A DNA stretch of 64,000 nt from Nectonema munidae (lineage: Eukaryota; Nematomorpha; Nectonematoida; Nectonematidae), in NCBI GenBank assembly GCA_030549495.1, contig JAUIRK010000004.1, positions 496,001 to 560,000 of the forward strand, written 5' to 3'. A model generated the notes under the pieces. That model was not told the origin of the DNA and made no database searches. It saw only the letters and a list, made by a program, of their open reading frames with translations. The position numbers and the translations under genes are program-made. Shown here piece after piece: positions 25,401 through 40,400 of this stretch (positions are counted from its first letter, which is position 1; each line of letters starts with the position of its first letter).

Positions 25401-28400
25401 AAATCTGTATTAACTGTTTGGAGAGCTTTAGAAAGATAGTGGGTTAAGCTCATAACTTTTTTGACACAGGCCAAAGAAACAATAAATACAGGATTCATTA
25501 ACGATTTAAATAAAGAATTTGCTTTATCAGCTGATTTTCTGTCTGCTGATCTTATGATTTCTTCTAAAGTATCAACAATTGTTGAGTAATTTGCTTGAAA
25601 TATCATTATTGAATCATGTCTTTCAACAAATCTTGTTTGACAAAATGGTTTAAGTTTAATGTTCTGACTTCCAGCCTCATTCAAATAAACTTTCATAAGA
25701 GATCTACGCTTCACAGAATCATTTATAAACGAAATTACATTTTCAACAACAGAAAACATATTTCTGATTTCATAAAGAAAGGAAGAAACGTTCAAAACAA
25801 GATTTAGGCAGTGACTGCTACAATGAACATACACAGCATTTGGAGAATGTTTACGAATATAGTCTTGAACTCCATTTATATGTCCAGCCATAGAAGAAGC
25901 GCCGTCATAACCTTGACCTAAATACTTGAGATCGAGGTCACACTTTTTTAGAGTGTCAATAATCTTTTCTCCTAAACCCTGACCTGTCAAATTATCCACT
26001 TCTTGAAAGCTTAAAAAATCTTCTCTAATTTCATGCTTACCTTCAATTTTTATTACATACCGAACACAAATAGCGAGTTGTTCGCTATGAGAAGAATCAG
26101 TAGTCTCATCTGCAATAACAGAAAAATATTTTACTTGTTTGACATCCTGAATAATTTTTTTCTGATATCAAATTTCCACAAACTGTAATTAGTTCATTTT
26201 GCACAGTCTTAGAAATATAGGTTGCATTCTTTCCAGCGGTTTTCAAATGCATTTCCAGAGTTTTATCTCCGGAATCAACTCTAAAATTCAAGAGGGCATT
26301 GAAATTACCATCACTCTTCAAAACTGAAAAATCATCTTCAACGTTTGGATTTTTGGAGTTTCTACGGTAACCAATTCCTAATCTTCCGCAAAGAATAATC
26401 GTTTTAATTATAGGAACCACAGGCTCTTTATTATCTTGTACTTGACTTTTATAATTACTGTTTAATGAAATCAATATATCCGAATTGTTTTCGTAAGAAT
26501 GTAAAAAACAATCAGAAAATGTCATGCATCCTTTATGATAATCTTTAGACAAATGTTCTGTTAGATAGTCGTCTTTTCCTGTCAAGTGATTATACTTTTG
26601 CAATGCTTTAATGACAAGCTGTCCAAGTTGGGTTTCCTTTTTGTGATTGTTCGTTGCAAATTCATGTGAAAACAAAACACAAGGAACACAAACAAGCCCT
26701 GTCAGTATTTTCAAATATTTAAATGGATAATAAATATCTCCCGATATATGTTGCTTTCCAAGAAAAACTTTTTGTGGATTTTTTTCCCTTTTAATGTAAA
26801 GGGGAATTTGAATTTGTCATCAGGAAACCAATGCTTGGTTAGGAGTTCTTTTTTTATCAAAGACTGTCAACTGGCTGCATAGTAAACTGCTTCTAATACC
26901 TTCTGAAAAAACAACACCAATGTCATTTTTCTTAGAAAGATCCAATGATAGAATACTTGTTACATTATTTGTTAAACTTGTTTCTGGCTTTTTAATTAAC
27001 TCATGTTCTTTTTTTGATGTTTGTGGAAAAGAATAATTGTTTTCAGTTGACACATTAGTCGAACTAGAGTTATAAAAAAATCACTGATGAGTTTTTTTCT
27101 CTTAGAACTTTTGTTTTCAATCATTGAAAATAAATTCTAAAACACAAAAAAAATTATTAACAAATGCAATTTTAAAATTAGATTTAAACAATATCTTTTT
27201 TGTGACATATGTTAAAAAAAGTATAAACTCTCATTTAATAAAAACGTTAATTTTTATGAAAAAAATAGTTTACTACAAGAAAATTATTTACTTTAAAATA
27301 AGTTTCCTTTGAACTGATTAGATTTTTAAATCTGCCATTTTAAATAAAAGAAAATATGATTCAAAAATTAAAATTGTTGTTGTTGTTGTTATAATTGAGT
27401 GAATTTACTTGCTTTTTCTACTCTCTTACCAACTAAAATTTTAGTGTGCACTTTCTATTATTTCTAAAGAAAAGAGACAAAATATATTACTTAGAACACA
27501 CTTTTTTTATTTTTATTTCCCTAAGCTATATTTGTCTAAAAATCTAAATGTTAGATTTACTGGTAAAAAAGGGATTGTGTTTTAGTGTTAAGTAGGCATA
27601 ACGAAATAAACAAGGATATTTTAGTTTGAAAAGAGATTCGAATACTTTTAATACAGATGTAGGAAATCTAAGTAATTTTCTAACTAAAATACGTCTTTTG
27701 TCTGAAAAAAGTATAAATATTATTTAAATGATATTGTTTAGTAATAATCAAAAACAATATTTTTGAATAAAAAGCGAAAAAAAAAATGAAAAAGTTTTTA
27801 ATGTTTAAAGTTGTTATAAACTAAAACTTTTTATATGTAAGCTACATTTAACAGCAACCTTAATTTTTCTTGAATAGATTGCTGGGGGGGGGGGGGGGGG
27901 GGGTATGCATCCCCCCTACCCCCTCTCGGTCCATTCCTGATTCATATTAATATCATACGTTATCTTTACCAGTGTGCGTCCTCTAACCAGATACCCAATA
28001 GTACTGTGTTATTAACCCGTTTCTTTCGATTATCTCTAAAATTATCCATGATTTTGGCTTAAACTTAAAATTAATTAACTATAGATTGGATTGATTCCTT
28101 GATTACGTCTTAGTATTTCAGCTTTAAGAGATATTACTTGGAGATCCTTTTATGAGTTTTGTAAAATCATTAGCATAATATTCTCTTTAGATTTGTCTAC
28201 GTTGTTTAATATATTTTTCTATACTTTGTTATTTATTTTTCCTCTTAAGGATTTTTCATATTTTTTTCAGTATGAATAGAGCTTTTAATTCGATTCCATT
28301 GTATTCCGTTTAGTCAACCCAAGAGCTTGACTATCAGCCAGACAACACAAACCAGCATTCCTCCGCCGAAAGAAAATGTCACATATAACAAACAAACTCA

Positions 28401-31400
28401 AACTAACACTAGTGAAAGTGCTTCAGCTCTTGACAAAGACCAAGGTAACTTCTTTTGGAATAAATATTGGTCAGTGTTTTTCCATCACATGCCCGTTGCG
28501 TTACGTTGAGCCGTATTATCTAAATCTGTTAGTGACATGCATATGGACATCCTTAGAAACTACCATGGTGCGGCAAAGATTGAAAATTTCATGCCCAAAG
28601 ATTAGCTAATAAACAACAATAACAAGAAACAAAATTTTTGATTATTATTAAAAAAATATATGACAACGCTTTGTTTATGTAAAAACTACTATAATAAGAA
28701 CTATCATAGCACAAACGGGATAAAGCTAAGAATGATAATGTTATGCGAATATAAGCCATACAGTAGATAGATCAGCAATAGTATGTTGAAATAATTAAAC
28801 ATAGCTTCAAAAATCATTTAAATCTCGAAGCGAGTCAGATGGTGTGTTTGTCTCTCTCCTAGTGGACGCCCATTGCATGCTCATTAGGGATACAAATTTT
28901 TTGAGTTTTATACTCCCGTGTCATTATTGGATGAACTTAAAAACACAAAAATAAACTTTATTGCTAATTGGTTCAAAAATGTCACCCATGGGCAGACTTT
29001 AAGCTTTGCATTGAATTATTTATTGACAAAGCATGAAACAAATTAGAAAAAATGACAAATATTAATAAAATATAAGGAGTTTTTAAAAATTTATTAAACT
29101 TCATTTAAAAAAGAAAAATATTGAAATTCAGTAGTCAAAGTCATTAGAATCGATTAAGCGTAAAGACAAATTTGTTTTGTTTTGCAAGTGGAGTATAGTT
29201 CTTGCATGACCTTGATCGCTCGTTCGCAACACTGATTGCTTCTACTAATATTCAACTTTGACGGCTCCTGTGTTTTAGATCTTTTTGTATGGCTGCAACG
29301 CTTGAAATAACTCTGAATAACTTTCTTCTTTATAAATTTGATCTCTGCCCAAACATATGATATAAAGTTGAAAATTGATTGCAAGTGTTCTCTTACTTCT
29401 GGCATCAAAATGAAAGCAAGAAGAGTTAAAATAGCTCTTGGGTTCCACCTGGCTTTACAAATATTTAGAATTTTCTGGAATTTATACATGGTGGGTAGCC
29501 TCTTTCCTTGAAAAATTTAAATGAAGTTTAAAAATTAGTTTTTCAACAAAAAAGTAGTCTACGTTAGGCTTCTAAGAAGCATTTGAAAGCTCTTCATCCA
29601 TGACAACCCTTAAAATACGATTCAAAACATGGTGTTGGTAACTTACAAATTGAGGTTTATTCAAGTTTTTTTCTGAAAACATTCTTTGCAGTCTAATTAA
29701 AACTCCATTCTTTTTCCCAGTATTTACACTTGTTGTATCTGAAATAATAATCAAGACTGCATTCCATAAATTAAATTCTTCCAACACAGCCTTTATACCC
29801 TGAGCAATAGTTTCACCATTACCATCATTTAGTTGTATTGCAGCAAGCTTAATTTCCCTTGTCTCATTTTTGACAACAATTGCTTAAACACCATTTTTCA
29901 TTTTGTAAAGATTCGATTAAATGTTTTTTATTTTATTAGCTTTTCTGAAAAGAGCTTTGTCAATGCTTTGTTGAGTAGGGGCTGGAATATCAATACCTAC
30001 TTTTGACAACTGCTCGCAAATTTTTGATGCTTTTCTATTGGATAGATTGACTTTAGTGACAAGTCTTGTAGCTATTTTACACTGGTGTTTAGTTCTTGTG
30101 ATATTTTTGAAAATTTCATCAATTTTTTTCACAAATTCTTTTTCTTCAAGAATATTTTCTTTCAATGGATTTCTCAAACTTTTTGAATCGATGGCCCAGC
30201 TGAATCATTTCTATTAAAACATTTTACTCTTTTAGAAGAATGAATTGTGTGTTTGCTTGCAGCTCTACCGACTTTTCCATTTGTTTGATGCTGAAGAAAG
30301 TAAAGATTTTTATCATATACATTGAGCCATGTTCCATCTACTTTAGTCAAAGACTCAAAGCTTTTTTTCTTAGAACAATTGTCATACAGAGTAATGACTT
30401 GTTGAACTTTAGATTGGATGGCCTGTTTTGAGATTATTGGAAAGTTGAAAATTTCTAGCCAGAGCAAAAATAGTTCATCTGAAATTATTTTTATTCGCTC
30501 TTTTCTACTTTTTATTGAATTAGAAAGCGATTGGTAACGACCAACAATTTCATTTTTCACTGGCATTCTGCTTTTATTGGCTAAAGAAGACTCTTCGATA
30601 GTCACGTATCCTCTGTGTGGACGAGACTGAAACTGTATTAAATTTTGTCTCCATTTTTCTTTATTCTTTTCAGTTACATCAAAAAAAAATTTTAATGGCA
30701 TGTTTAAAGTTCTAAGAAATTTTTTTTTGAAATATAAATATTTTTATAAAAAAATATATTTTTTACATAAAAGTTCATCTAAATTTAACACCGGAATTTT
30801 TTTTGATAAAATAACTAAAGTGTAAAGATCGTTAACATCAGAGTAAATAGGAAATGAATACAGGGCATACCTTTTAGTTCAAGTTTTGTTCATCTGAGAT
30901 TTTGAAATCATAGATTATGTCTAAAAGATTTTTCTAGAAAAATTCTTATCTAAAATTTTTACATGTTTAATGGCTCTAGTGCGTGTGTGTGTTTCTATGG
31001 CTTTTGTATCTTTGCATGAATCAGTATATGTGTGTCTATTTCCATTTGTATATTTCAGTGATAAGACAAGGCCAAACTTTCAAGCGAAAACCGGTTCTGA
31101 GTTCTATATCACTCGACACTCCCGATTAAAAAAAAATAAACTTATGAACAACGGATTTTTATATAATTCTTATAAACTACACTCATTTTTGGTGATTGCT
31201 TTTAGTATTTAAGAGAAAACAATCTGTTTAATAAAATAAAAAAAACAAATTCGTTGTAAAAACTATTAAATGGAAACTTATATTAGATTGATAAAGGATG
31301 AATTTATTTGCTCAAATATAAATTACTTTGGGAAACGTTTTATTGCGTTAAAATGAGCAGAAATTGATTAAATGGGGCGATAAAAGTTCCGATATCAATG

Positions 31401-34400
31401 GAACCCATCAATTCTCAGCCCTAAACTTGGCACCGCCTGCTAATTATTTAATCTAATTACATCACTGGAGCGTATGACATATTTATCTTTTTAATTTTCA
31501 AATTTGGTTGAAAAATACATTATATTCTAAAACTTATTTTCGTCATAGACTATTTCTTGATCCATAATAAAGCTTGATGAGGGTCTCCTTTATTCAACAT
31601 TGTTTAGCTTTAAGCAACCACTTTTTATACCATAATTACGCTAAAACAGTTTTTATACCAGAATCTCCTTTAAATTATTTTTTATTTCCTTTAAGATGTA
31701 TTTTTAGGACCGAAAATTTAATTTTTTAAGATTTTTTGTACCGTTCAATTTATTTCTCTAAGATAAACTTACTTTTTAAACTTGATTTTAACCATTATAT
31801 TTAGGGGCATTGATAAAACCAGCTTTCCCAGTTGTCTCTTTATAAGGTGAACACGTTCTCGATACCCCGTCTTTAAATTATAAACCAATTCCCGCTTGAT
31901 ATCTTTTTAAAATTTGTCTTAGCTAAAACTTGACTTTTCTCAATAGATGAGATTAAGTAATTCGATATAAAAGTTCCTTATTTACAAGAAATCCTCTGCG
32001 CGAGTAAAACCGATGATGGGACCAACGCGGTTAAGTTTACCTTATTTTTTCATATTGACAATCGGTAAGTATTCAAAAGACTAATGTGAGATCATTTCGT
32101 TATATTTGTCCCTAACAATAATGATTGATGCGGTGAGTGAAGTAAAAGCTCTCATACTTTCTTTTCTTCTCTCTTTAAATGTTCTCTTATCATTCCTTTC
32201 TTCTTCTTCTCTTCCTTCCCATTACAATATTTTATCATTCTAAGCAGCTCACCGCTTCAATTCGCTATCAACATAATTTCAAACATTTTTTAACTTGATG
32301 TTTCTTTTAAATATTTTTATTTACATCACCCATCGTGAACATGATTCCATTTCACCTGGATTTCTTCATTATCATGAATTTCAAATTATTAACTTATCAT
32401 TAAAACATCTCATATACATTCTCAAATATCATCACAATTATTAGCATGCAAGCATACTTAACATCATTAACTTCATCACCATCATCTTTCTTCCCAATAT
32501 CACACATAAATCAAGGAAGCATCATCACATTTATCACATGATTAACAGCATCATCATCATCTCTGCCTCATCACCAATAACTTCATCATCACCAGCGTCT
32601 CCTTTTTCCTTAATTTTTCTTTTTTCCTTTTAAGATCGCACTTCAAACAAATCTTTACTACGTTCTCATGATTATTATGGTATGCTGTTCTTCTTTCTTT
32701 TCATATGCTTTTTTTCTGTGTTTTTTACAATCTCGCCGTATTCAATCATCATCACAAGGGGTTGCCATTTTTTATTCTCGAGTGGTTACTAACTAATTTT
32801 TATGAGTAATGTTCTCTTATTGATTTATTCACATTTTAAAAATAATATTTTATATTTCAAAATATACTTTCTTCAAGAACATTGTCTAAGCACCCCTTCT
32901 TTTTGTTGGGAAGATGAGTTTTCTCCAGGTAAAAATTCGATTTTATATTTTCATTTATATTTTTATCTTATTTTCATTTTATTCCAACAGTTTTTTTTCC
33001 AAATTAACATCATCTACACTAGTAACCTTTATATCACTCCATTTTGTAATATTTTTTGTTAATATTTGCACTATAATCTGAATATGTAATGCAATTAAGA
33101 CACTTTCTGTTTTGTTAACAAAATTTAAAGCATTCGCTGCATAAATAGATGGATTATCTGCAAATCTGCAAGTTTTTTCCAAAATAGAATTACACTGAAG
33201 TAAAATTTGCATTAAGGTAATTTTATCTGTTAAGACGGGTGATTCTAGTCTCGTAGAATTTATTGAAAATAATTTTTAATTCGCTTTAAGCTAACTTGCA
33301 ATAGAAATTTTCACGATACAATTTTTTTTATCAAAACGCCTGAAAGCTTCAATTAGGGCAAAATGGATAACTGTTTTTAATAGTCACAAAAAAATAAAAT
33401 TTAAGAATAAATATTGTGAACATTTCAAACGTTGTAATTTTGAAATTTTTAGCATTTGAAAAATGATAATTGCAATTGTTGTATAAAATATTTGAACTCT
33501 GAACATTTTAATAGTCAATCTTATAAAACACCGAAATAAGTTGACATTTAAGCTTGTAATGTAGATCTATTTATACGTTTTACATTTTTGATAGTAGCGT
33601 TCACTCTTTCGTGCTCTCTGTCAAACAATAATTATACAATTTTTGGTCTCCTAAATTTATTAAATACCTTCAATATAATTGAAATGCTATATATAATTTT
33701 TGTTTTTTCAAATTTATTTCTTTTTGCAATAACTCATTTTCTCCTCCATCATTCTTTATATGATTGCTTTAACATCGTTCTACCTGTAGTTTTAGAAAGT
33801 AAATTTAATGAAAAACCCGAAATGTTCAAATGTATATCATGGAGGAGATTAAAAAAAATAAACCTTGTAAATACAATGAGCCTCTCAAAATGTCATCCAG
33901 AATCTTCAAATTTTTTAAAATTAACTTTATATGTTCTATAATTTAAACTTGTTATTTATTATTTTAAGATTGTGTTAAACATGAAATTTCATGTTTTTGT
34001 CATGACTAAACAAATGGAAATGCCAAACTATGAAGGAAATTTGTCTTCACCAGGGGTAGCCAATCCAATAGGCGCATGCACCAATCGTAGTGCATTGCAT
34101 AATCTGAAATGGCGCAATCACTTTGTATGTTATAAATGTATCAATTATTTTAATATCTTTGATACCGAGAATACCTAAGGCCAATAAAAACAATTTTCCC
34201 AAATTTTTGCATAAATAATGAAAAAAATTTTTTTTTTTGAAATTTTAAATAAAATAATGCTGAAAAAATTAATAAAGAAGGAATAAAACTTTATCGACTT
34301 GAAGTTTTTCAAATTTAATTTGTGTATTATTTATTATATATGATTCAATTTCCATCACTAATTATAAGAGTTGCATCTGAATATCCCATTTTCTTTCCTT

Positions 34401-37400
34401 TCTTTATAACATCACCTATGATAATTTTAATATTTAAAATTTAGTTAAAAATAACAAAAAAAATTTGGCGCATCTTCATGAAAAAAGACTTTTTGGGCGT
34501 GTACGCTATAAAAAGTTGGCCGGGCCTGTTCTAGATTATAGTTTCCAAGTTTTTTTTAAATCGTATACCTCTATAATTATTTTTAAGGCCGTTTTACTTC
34601 CTACCAGTATTTCCTTGAGAAGAAAACAAACAGTTTAATCATTTTTTTAAAAAATTAAACATACATTAATGATACACGCGTAAAATTGAAATATCAAAAA
34701 ATTTTCAAAGAGCTGTTTTGTTTTCGAGATAATTCTTCAAATTTTCTATACCTGATTAAAGCATTTCGAAACCGTGACTCTCGTATGCTCCCTGTGTATT
34801 TTGCCAATTTTCGAATACTTGCAACTTTTTACTCTTCTAATATAAAAAACTTTCCTAAAAAATATCTAAAAAATTTTATCCTGATAATTTTTAATTTTAA
34901 CTAACCCTTAGGTGTAGTTAACCCTGTTTGACGGCACTTCCCTTCGTGAAATTTCTCCTCGTGAAACTTCCCCATCTAAAATATAAGAAAAGAAGAAAAA
35001 TATTTTGATTACAATACAATAAAACAAGTTAAATATAAAATATAAAGAATATTCAACATAAATTTTGATTTGATATAATGCACTATCTGACAGGATATTT
35101 CGTAAGGCCATAAAGCCGCTTAAGGCGATATCCTATCAATAAACCATAACAAAATAAGGTAAAATGAAAAATCAAAATCAATAAATATATAAGTTATATA
35201 AATATGATATACAACATAATTTTAATGTACAGTGTTGATAAGGAAGGAAAAATAGAAAGTAAAAAGAAATTAAAGAATTAATTAAAATGACATACATATT
35301 TACAAGGAAAGCAATCAACTGAACTATAATTGAGTTTGATAAGTATGTATTAATGAATAGTTTTTTAGATATAGTTTAAAAAAATTAATTTTCATATTAT
35401 TAAGCTGGCAAATTTAAAAATTATTCCACACAGAAGGAAATTTCGTAGTTGTTTGTTTAGTGTAAAAGGTAGATTAGCTTTGGTAGCGTTACGTAAATAA
35501 ACGTTCTGTTTTTGGTGATTAAAGATTTATTATAAGTATGATTAATCTTCAACAGGTTTTCGTTATAGAATAAAGGAGAGGTATGCGCCAAAATATTAGA
35601 CACAATCTATATCTATACAAATTTTATAAAAAAATTGAGAAACAATCAAAGAAGAGATGTTTTGATGTTCCCGGATTACCAAACATTAATTAATATACGG
35701 AAGAAAAACCGAATTGCAAAGCAAAAGCTTAATATTAGTAGAAAAGAAGTTTTTGAATCTTTTTACAATACAAATGACTCTATGGAATTAAAATTTATAT
35801 GGTATATTTAGCTTGTTTAAATGTATTCTATTCAATAAATTTTCTAGTAAAATTAGGTGAATCAAAATAAGCAAAAATTGAATTATTAAAAAATTTAGAT
35901 TATAACTAACTGTCAGTTTACCTCTTTTTAACTTGATCCAAATTACTTTAAAAATATTATTTTAAAAATTACTGAATTAACTAAGACAACAAAAAAGTTT
36001 ATAATTTTATTTTCTCTCTTCTCGATAATTTTTATAAGTATTTTTCCAAAATAGTGATCGTTTTCCTCTCTAAAAGATATAAAGATCTTTCGATTTTAGA
36101 GTGGAAAATGTTTAGGGTCATTTTTATCCGCCTTAAATTCAATCCTACCACATTTCCCTAAAAAGGGGTTAAACGCTTATTATTTTCCAACCTAATTTTT
36201 TTTCGAATATTTCTTTCTCTTTGTGATTCAAATGCTCTTAAAAAATCTTCATTAATTCTTTAAATTCTCTAAAAATTATTATTAACCCCAAATATTCATT
36301 CAATTCATTATTATAAATGAGAAGCAATCTAAAAGTATCATCAAGGATTTCTTTTTACTTTATTTGTCAAATCTACCTTTAACGCCAGGCTCTTTTAGAC
36401 TGTCAGTTTCAATTGTTTCCAAGTATTAAAACTTGGTTAGCCCATTAGAAATCAACTTTTGAGTAATGCTACAATAGAAGTTGCTTGTGCAGGTGGATAA
36501 AATTTTTTTTAATGATAGAAGTGAAACTTCATTAACTTGTAAGAAAAGGAAAAAGAATGAAACAAAATGGAGTAAAAAAGACAATGATATTATTTTTGAA
36601 AGAATTGAGTTACCTGTAACTCATACTAATAATATAGAAGAATTTTTTCCTTCTGAAATAATGAATTTGTTTTTTGATGATGAAGTTTTAGATTTTATTA
36701 TTGAAATGACTTCAACCTATGCTAAAAGAGACAAAGCAAGGCACTCATTAAAGAAATGAAAGCATTTTTTTTGCAATTTTACTTTTATCTGACTACGTTG
36801 TTTTACCTCACCGTACAATGTACTGGGAGAGAAATGAAGACCGTGGTATTTCGGCGGTAATAAAAACAATGCCAAAAAATCGATTTGATGAGGTACTTAC
36901 ATTTATAAGATAATTTAAATCTTGATAAAGAAGATAAACTTTCCAAAGTCCGTCCTTTTTGTGATAAAATAAACTTAAGATGTAAACAACTTTTTTTTTA
37001 AAGAACAAAACTTATCTATAGATGAGTGTATGGTTCCTTACTACGATAAACATTCTTCAAAACAGTTTATTAGAGGAAAACCAATACGATTTGTGTTTAA
37101 AAACTGGTGTCTTTCAACAAAAACTTGTATACTTATGGAGGTAAAAACAAAAAACCCCGACAACTGAATTTGGGAGAAAGTGTAGTGCTAGATCTTATTG
37201 AAAGCCTAAACAGATGCTCCGTATAACTTATTTTTTGACAATTTCTTCATGTCATTTCGCCTAATTGATACTTTGACTAGCAGAAATTATGGACCTACTG
37301 GAACTATACGTGATAATAAAATCGAAAATTGTCTTTTGAACAAAAAATTTGGTAAAAAAAAATAGAGCCGAAGCTGAATTTTTTAATGATGATGATGCAA

Positions 37401-40400
37401 AACTAGTAGTTGCTCAATGGAATGACAACAATGTTGTTAGAATAGCATCTAAAAAATTTTCTGAGAAAATTTTTGGAATGTATATAGACTGGATAAAAAG
37501 TACAAAGAAGATCCATTAGATTTACTTGCTTTTAGAAAAAAAATAGTTCAAGTTTGGTTTGTTGATTCTTCTTTTGATGCAAAAGGTTTAGGCAAATCAC
37601 AACATATAAACTGCAAATTCCGCAAGAGATTGGCAATGATATAAATAATCATTTCATAGTTGACTCAGAAACAACAATCAGATGTGGACTCTGTAAAAAG
37701 AATACACGCAAAAATGTTTAAAGTGTAGAATTGGCTTACACTATAAATGTTTTAATATTTTTCATGGTATAAATTCATATTTTTTCAATAAACATGAAAT
37801 TTTTTTATCATAGGCATTTTTTACTAGCGCACACTAGAAGTCTACATTGTTTTTTGTAAATCTTAAAACATAATATTTTATTAAAATAGTAAATTATTAT
37901 ACTAAAACTATTTAGAAGTAAAATGACATAAAAAATTATTCTAAAAAATAAAAAAAAATTGTTGGTAGGTAATGGGTTAAGTTCTCTTTATAGGTTTGAC
38001 TGTAGCTCATACTACCAGAGTCACAGTACCCAGCCTTTTTTACTCTTTGACAACGAGTGTTCCAAACTGCTAATTATATAAGATTGCATTGAAAGAGAAA
38101 GCAGAGGTTTCCTTTTTACAAAGAAATACGAAGTTCTCCACATTCACAGCTTCAAATTGTTTCAACACTAACTCGCATTACATACCTTTCTACTTTAGGC
38201 TTTTCAATTCTGACTGAAGACATATTTTTCTCTATTTTTAAGTTTTGACATATGATCACATTAATGATGATGAAGGGGAAGAACAACAACACAACGTGAT
38301 GCCGCATGTCGAGATGGTGAAGCCCATTATAACTTCTTCCAAAAAAGAAGACAAGAAGTTGAATGGATCTCTCCCTGTTATCACAAGTAAGATTAAAAAT
38401 AACTATAACTTGACATAAATTTGAAACATATTATGCACGCAAAATTTCTTCCCACAAAATTAAACACATTTTGAAAGCCATCTAAACTTTGAGTTTGCTA
38501 CCCATACGATAGTATAGGTTCTACCTGGCTTAAGTTAAAATATATGTTTCCAAAACAACAAAAGGTTGGAAACGGGAGGCGACCTGTTATAATTTTTAGT
38601 CATTATCTTCTCAAACCTCAAAAGGATGAAGGCGTGCCACAGACTCATATTTTATTCACCATAATCAATGGCACATTACTACCATTTAGGATAAAATTTG
38701 CTTCATGTATGCATTGATATAAAAACAAAGGGGGACAACATTGTAAAGATCGTTGTAACAATCTTGATAGAAAATATAAGTCATAAAAGTTTGGACATCT
38801 ACTCCTATTTATCAATAATATTTACTATGTAGTTTATTGGATTTTTAACCATAGTAGGTCTATTATTATTTGTTATCATACTACTGTACACAATCCTTAA
38901 AACTTAATTCTTAAATGCTAGAATTGCTCTACATTAGCTAACGGTATCAGAGGTGTCAAACGCAAGGCCCACGTAACAAATTTGGCCCTGGGGATGATCA
39001 TGAGTGGCCCGCGAGATGACAGGAAGATATATGAATACGAGAGAGAAAATTAATAAATAACCTTTATTTTATTTTATTATACTTTTCTTTTTTCCACCCA
39101 GAGATATTGCATAATGTCAAGTAAGAAGGCAAAGTTCTCGAAAGATTGTCTTCAGTGCGGGTTTACTTCGATTCAAAAAAAAAGTAGATGTCCTACAGTG
39201 TGTTATTTGTTTTTGTGTCCTGGGATTCACTGGAGCCTTCAAAATGACAACTTAACCTGACCAAATGCCATCCTGAGTATGCTAGGAAGGAAAAGGATTT
39301 CTTCAAGAGGAAAGCTGATGAACTGAAATGGCAAAAACTTAATGCGTCTGGTAGCTTCCAAGAGAAGAGAGGGAACATCGTGGAGGCATCATACAGAGTG
39401 GCTTATTTAGTAGCACGGAAGAAAAAACACACAATTGCTGAAGAATTGATCCTACCTTGTGCAAAAGAAATGGTTAGACTTGTTCTTAGAGGAGAAGCAG
39501 CACGGAAAATAAGTGATGTATCTCTTTCGAATAATACGATCCAGCGAAGAATCAGGGACATGACAGGTGATGTGAAAGATCAAATTATTGAAGAGAAAAG
39601 CATCGCCCATTTTTGCTATACAGGTCGATGAATCCACCAAACAAAAGTAAAATTCAAAGCCCCAAATGCAGTTGGTGTGCACTGCTTCATTCATCGGGAG
39701 GCTCTGGTTTCTAAATCGCTTCCTTCTAGGCTTCTCACATCACTATGTGAAAAACTCTACCCTCAACACAAGACTGTTCCAGCAACTGTGTCATGACATA
39801 GAATCCGAACATAGTTCCTTGCTCTTTTATACATCCGTCAGGTGGTTGTCTGCAGGGAGATTTTTGTCCCGCTTATTTCTTCGCCAGGAAGTTAAATGTT
39901 TCTTGATGTACAGAAAAAATGTGACCTGTTGGAGATATTGATATCAGAACACTTTGAACTCCGCCTTGCTTATCTGGTGGACATATTTGAAATCTTCAAC
40001 CAGCTGAACTAGAGACTTTAAGGAAAAGATTCAAACTTGTTCAGCCACTGTGATTCAATACATCCATTTTTGGCCAAATTGGAGCTGTATAAGAAGAGAT
40101 TGAGTAGGAAAATTTATGATGTTTCCATCTTTGAATGAAGTTCTTGTTGATAGGCAGCTTTCAAGCACCTTGTCCAAAGAAATATAACTTGTCTCAGTTA
40201 GATGATGAATTTGGCCGTTACATTCCTGACTTAAGCCCTTAGCGTGCGGGATTAACAAAAAACCGTTCTTATTTCAGGTTGATGGTTTGAAGACGCACAA
40301 GACTAGTTCATTGAGCTTATCCACCCAAGAAAGTGTTCCAGGCAAACTCTTTGTCTAGCTTCTGGTTTTCAATTATGGAATCTTATCAAAAAATAAGTGA

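Noticed and set aside
28271-28313. Acceptor TTTTTTTCAG at 28270 as start of dynein exon 3, with [12 protein letters not shown]
   Set aside because: The frame needed by exon 3 meets a stop at once, and the [12 protein letters not shown] frame stops before exon 3. TTTAG at 28313 gives the family match.
33588-33941. 117-codon plus-strand open frame in intron 3
   Set aside because: AT-driven composition (Phe, Leu, Asn, Ile), no motif and no splice context.
34918-35111. piggyBac end at TTAACCCTGTTTGACGG
   Set aside because: No matching right end or coding sequence nearby.
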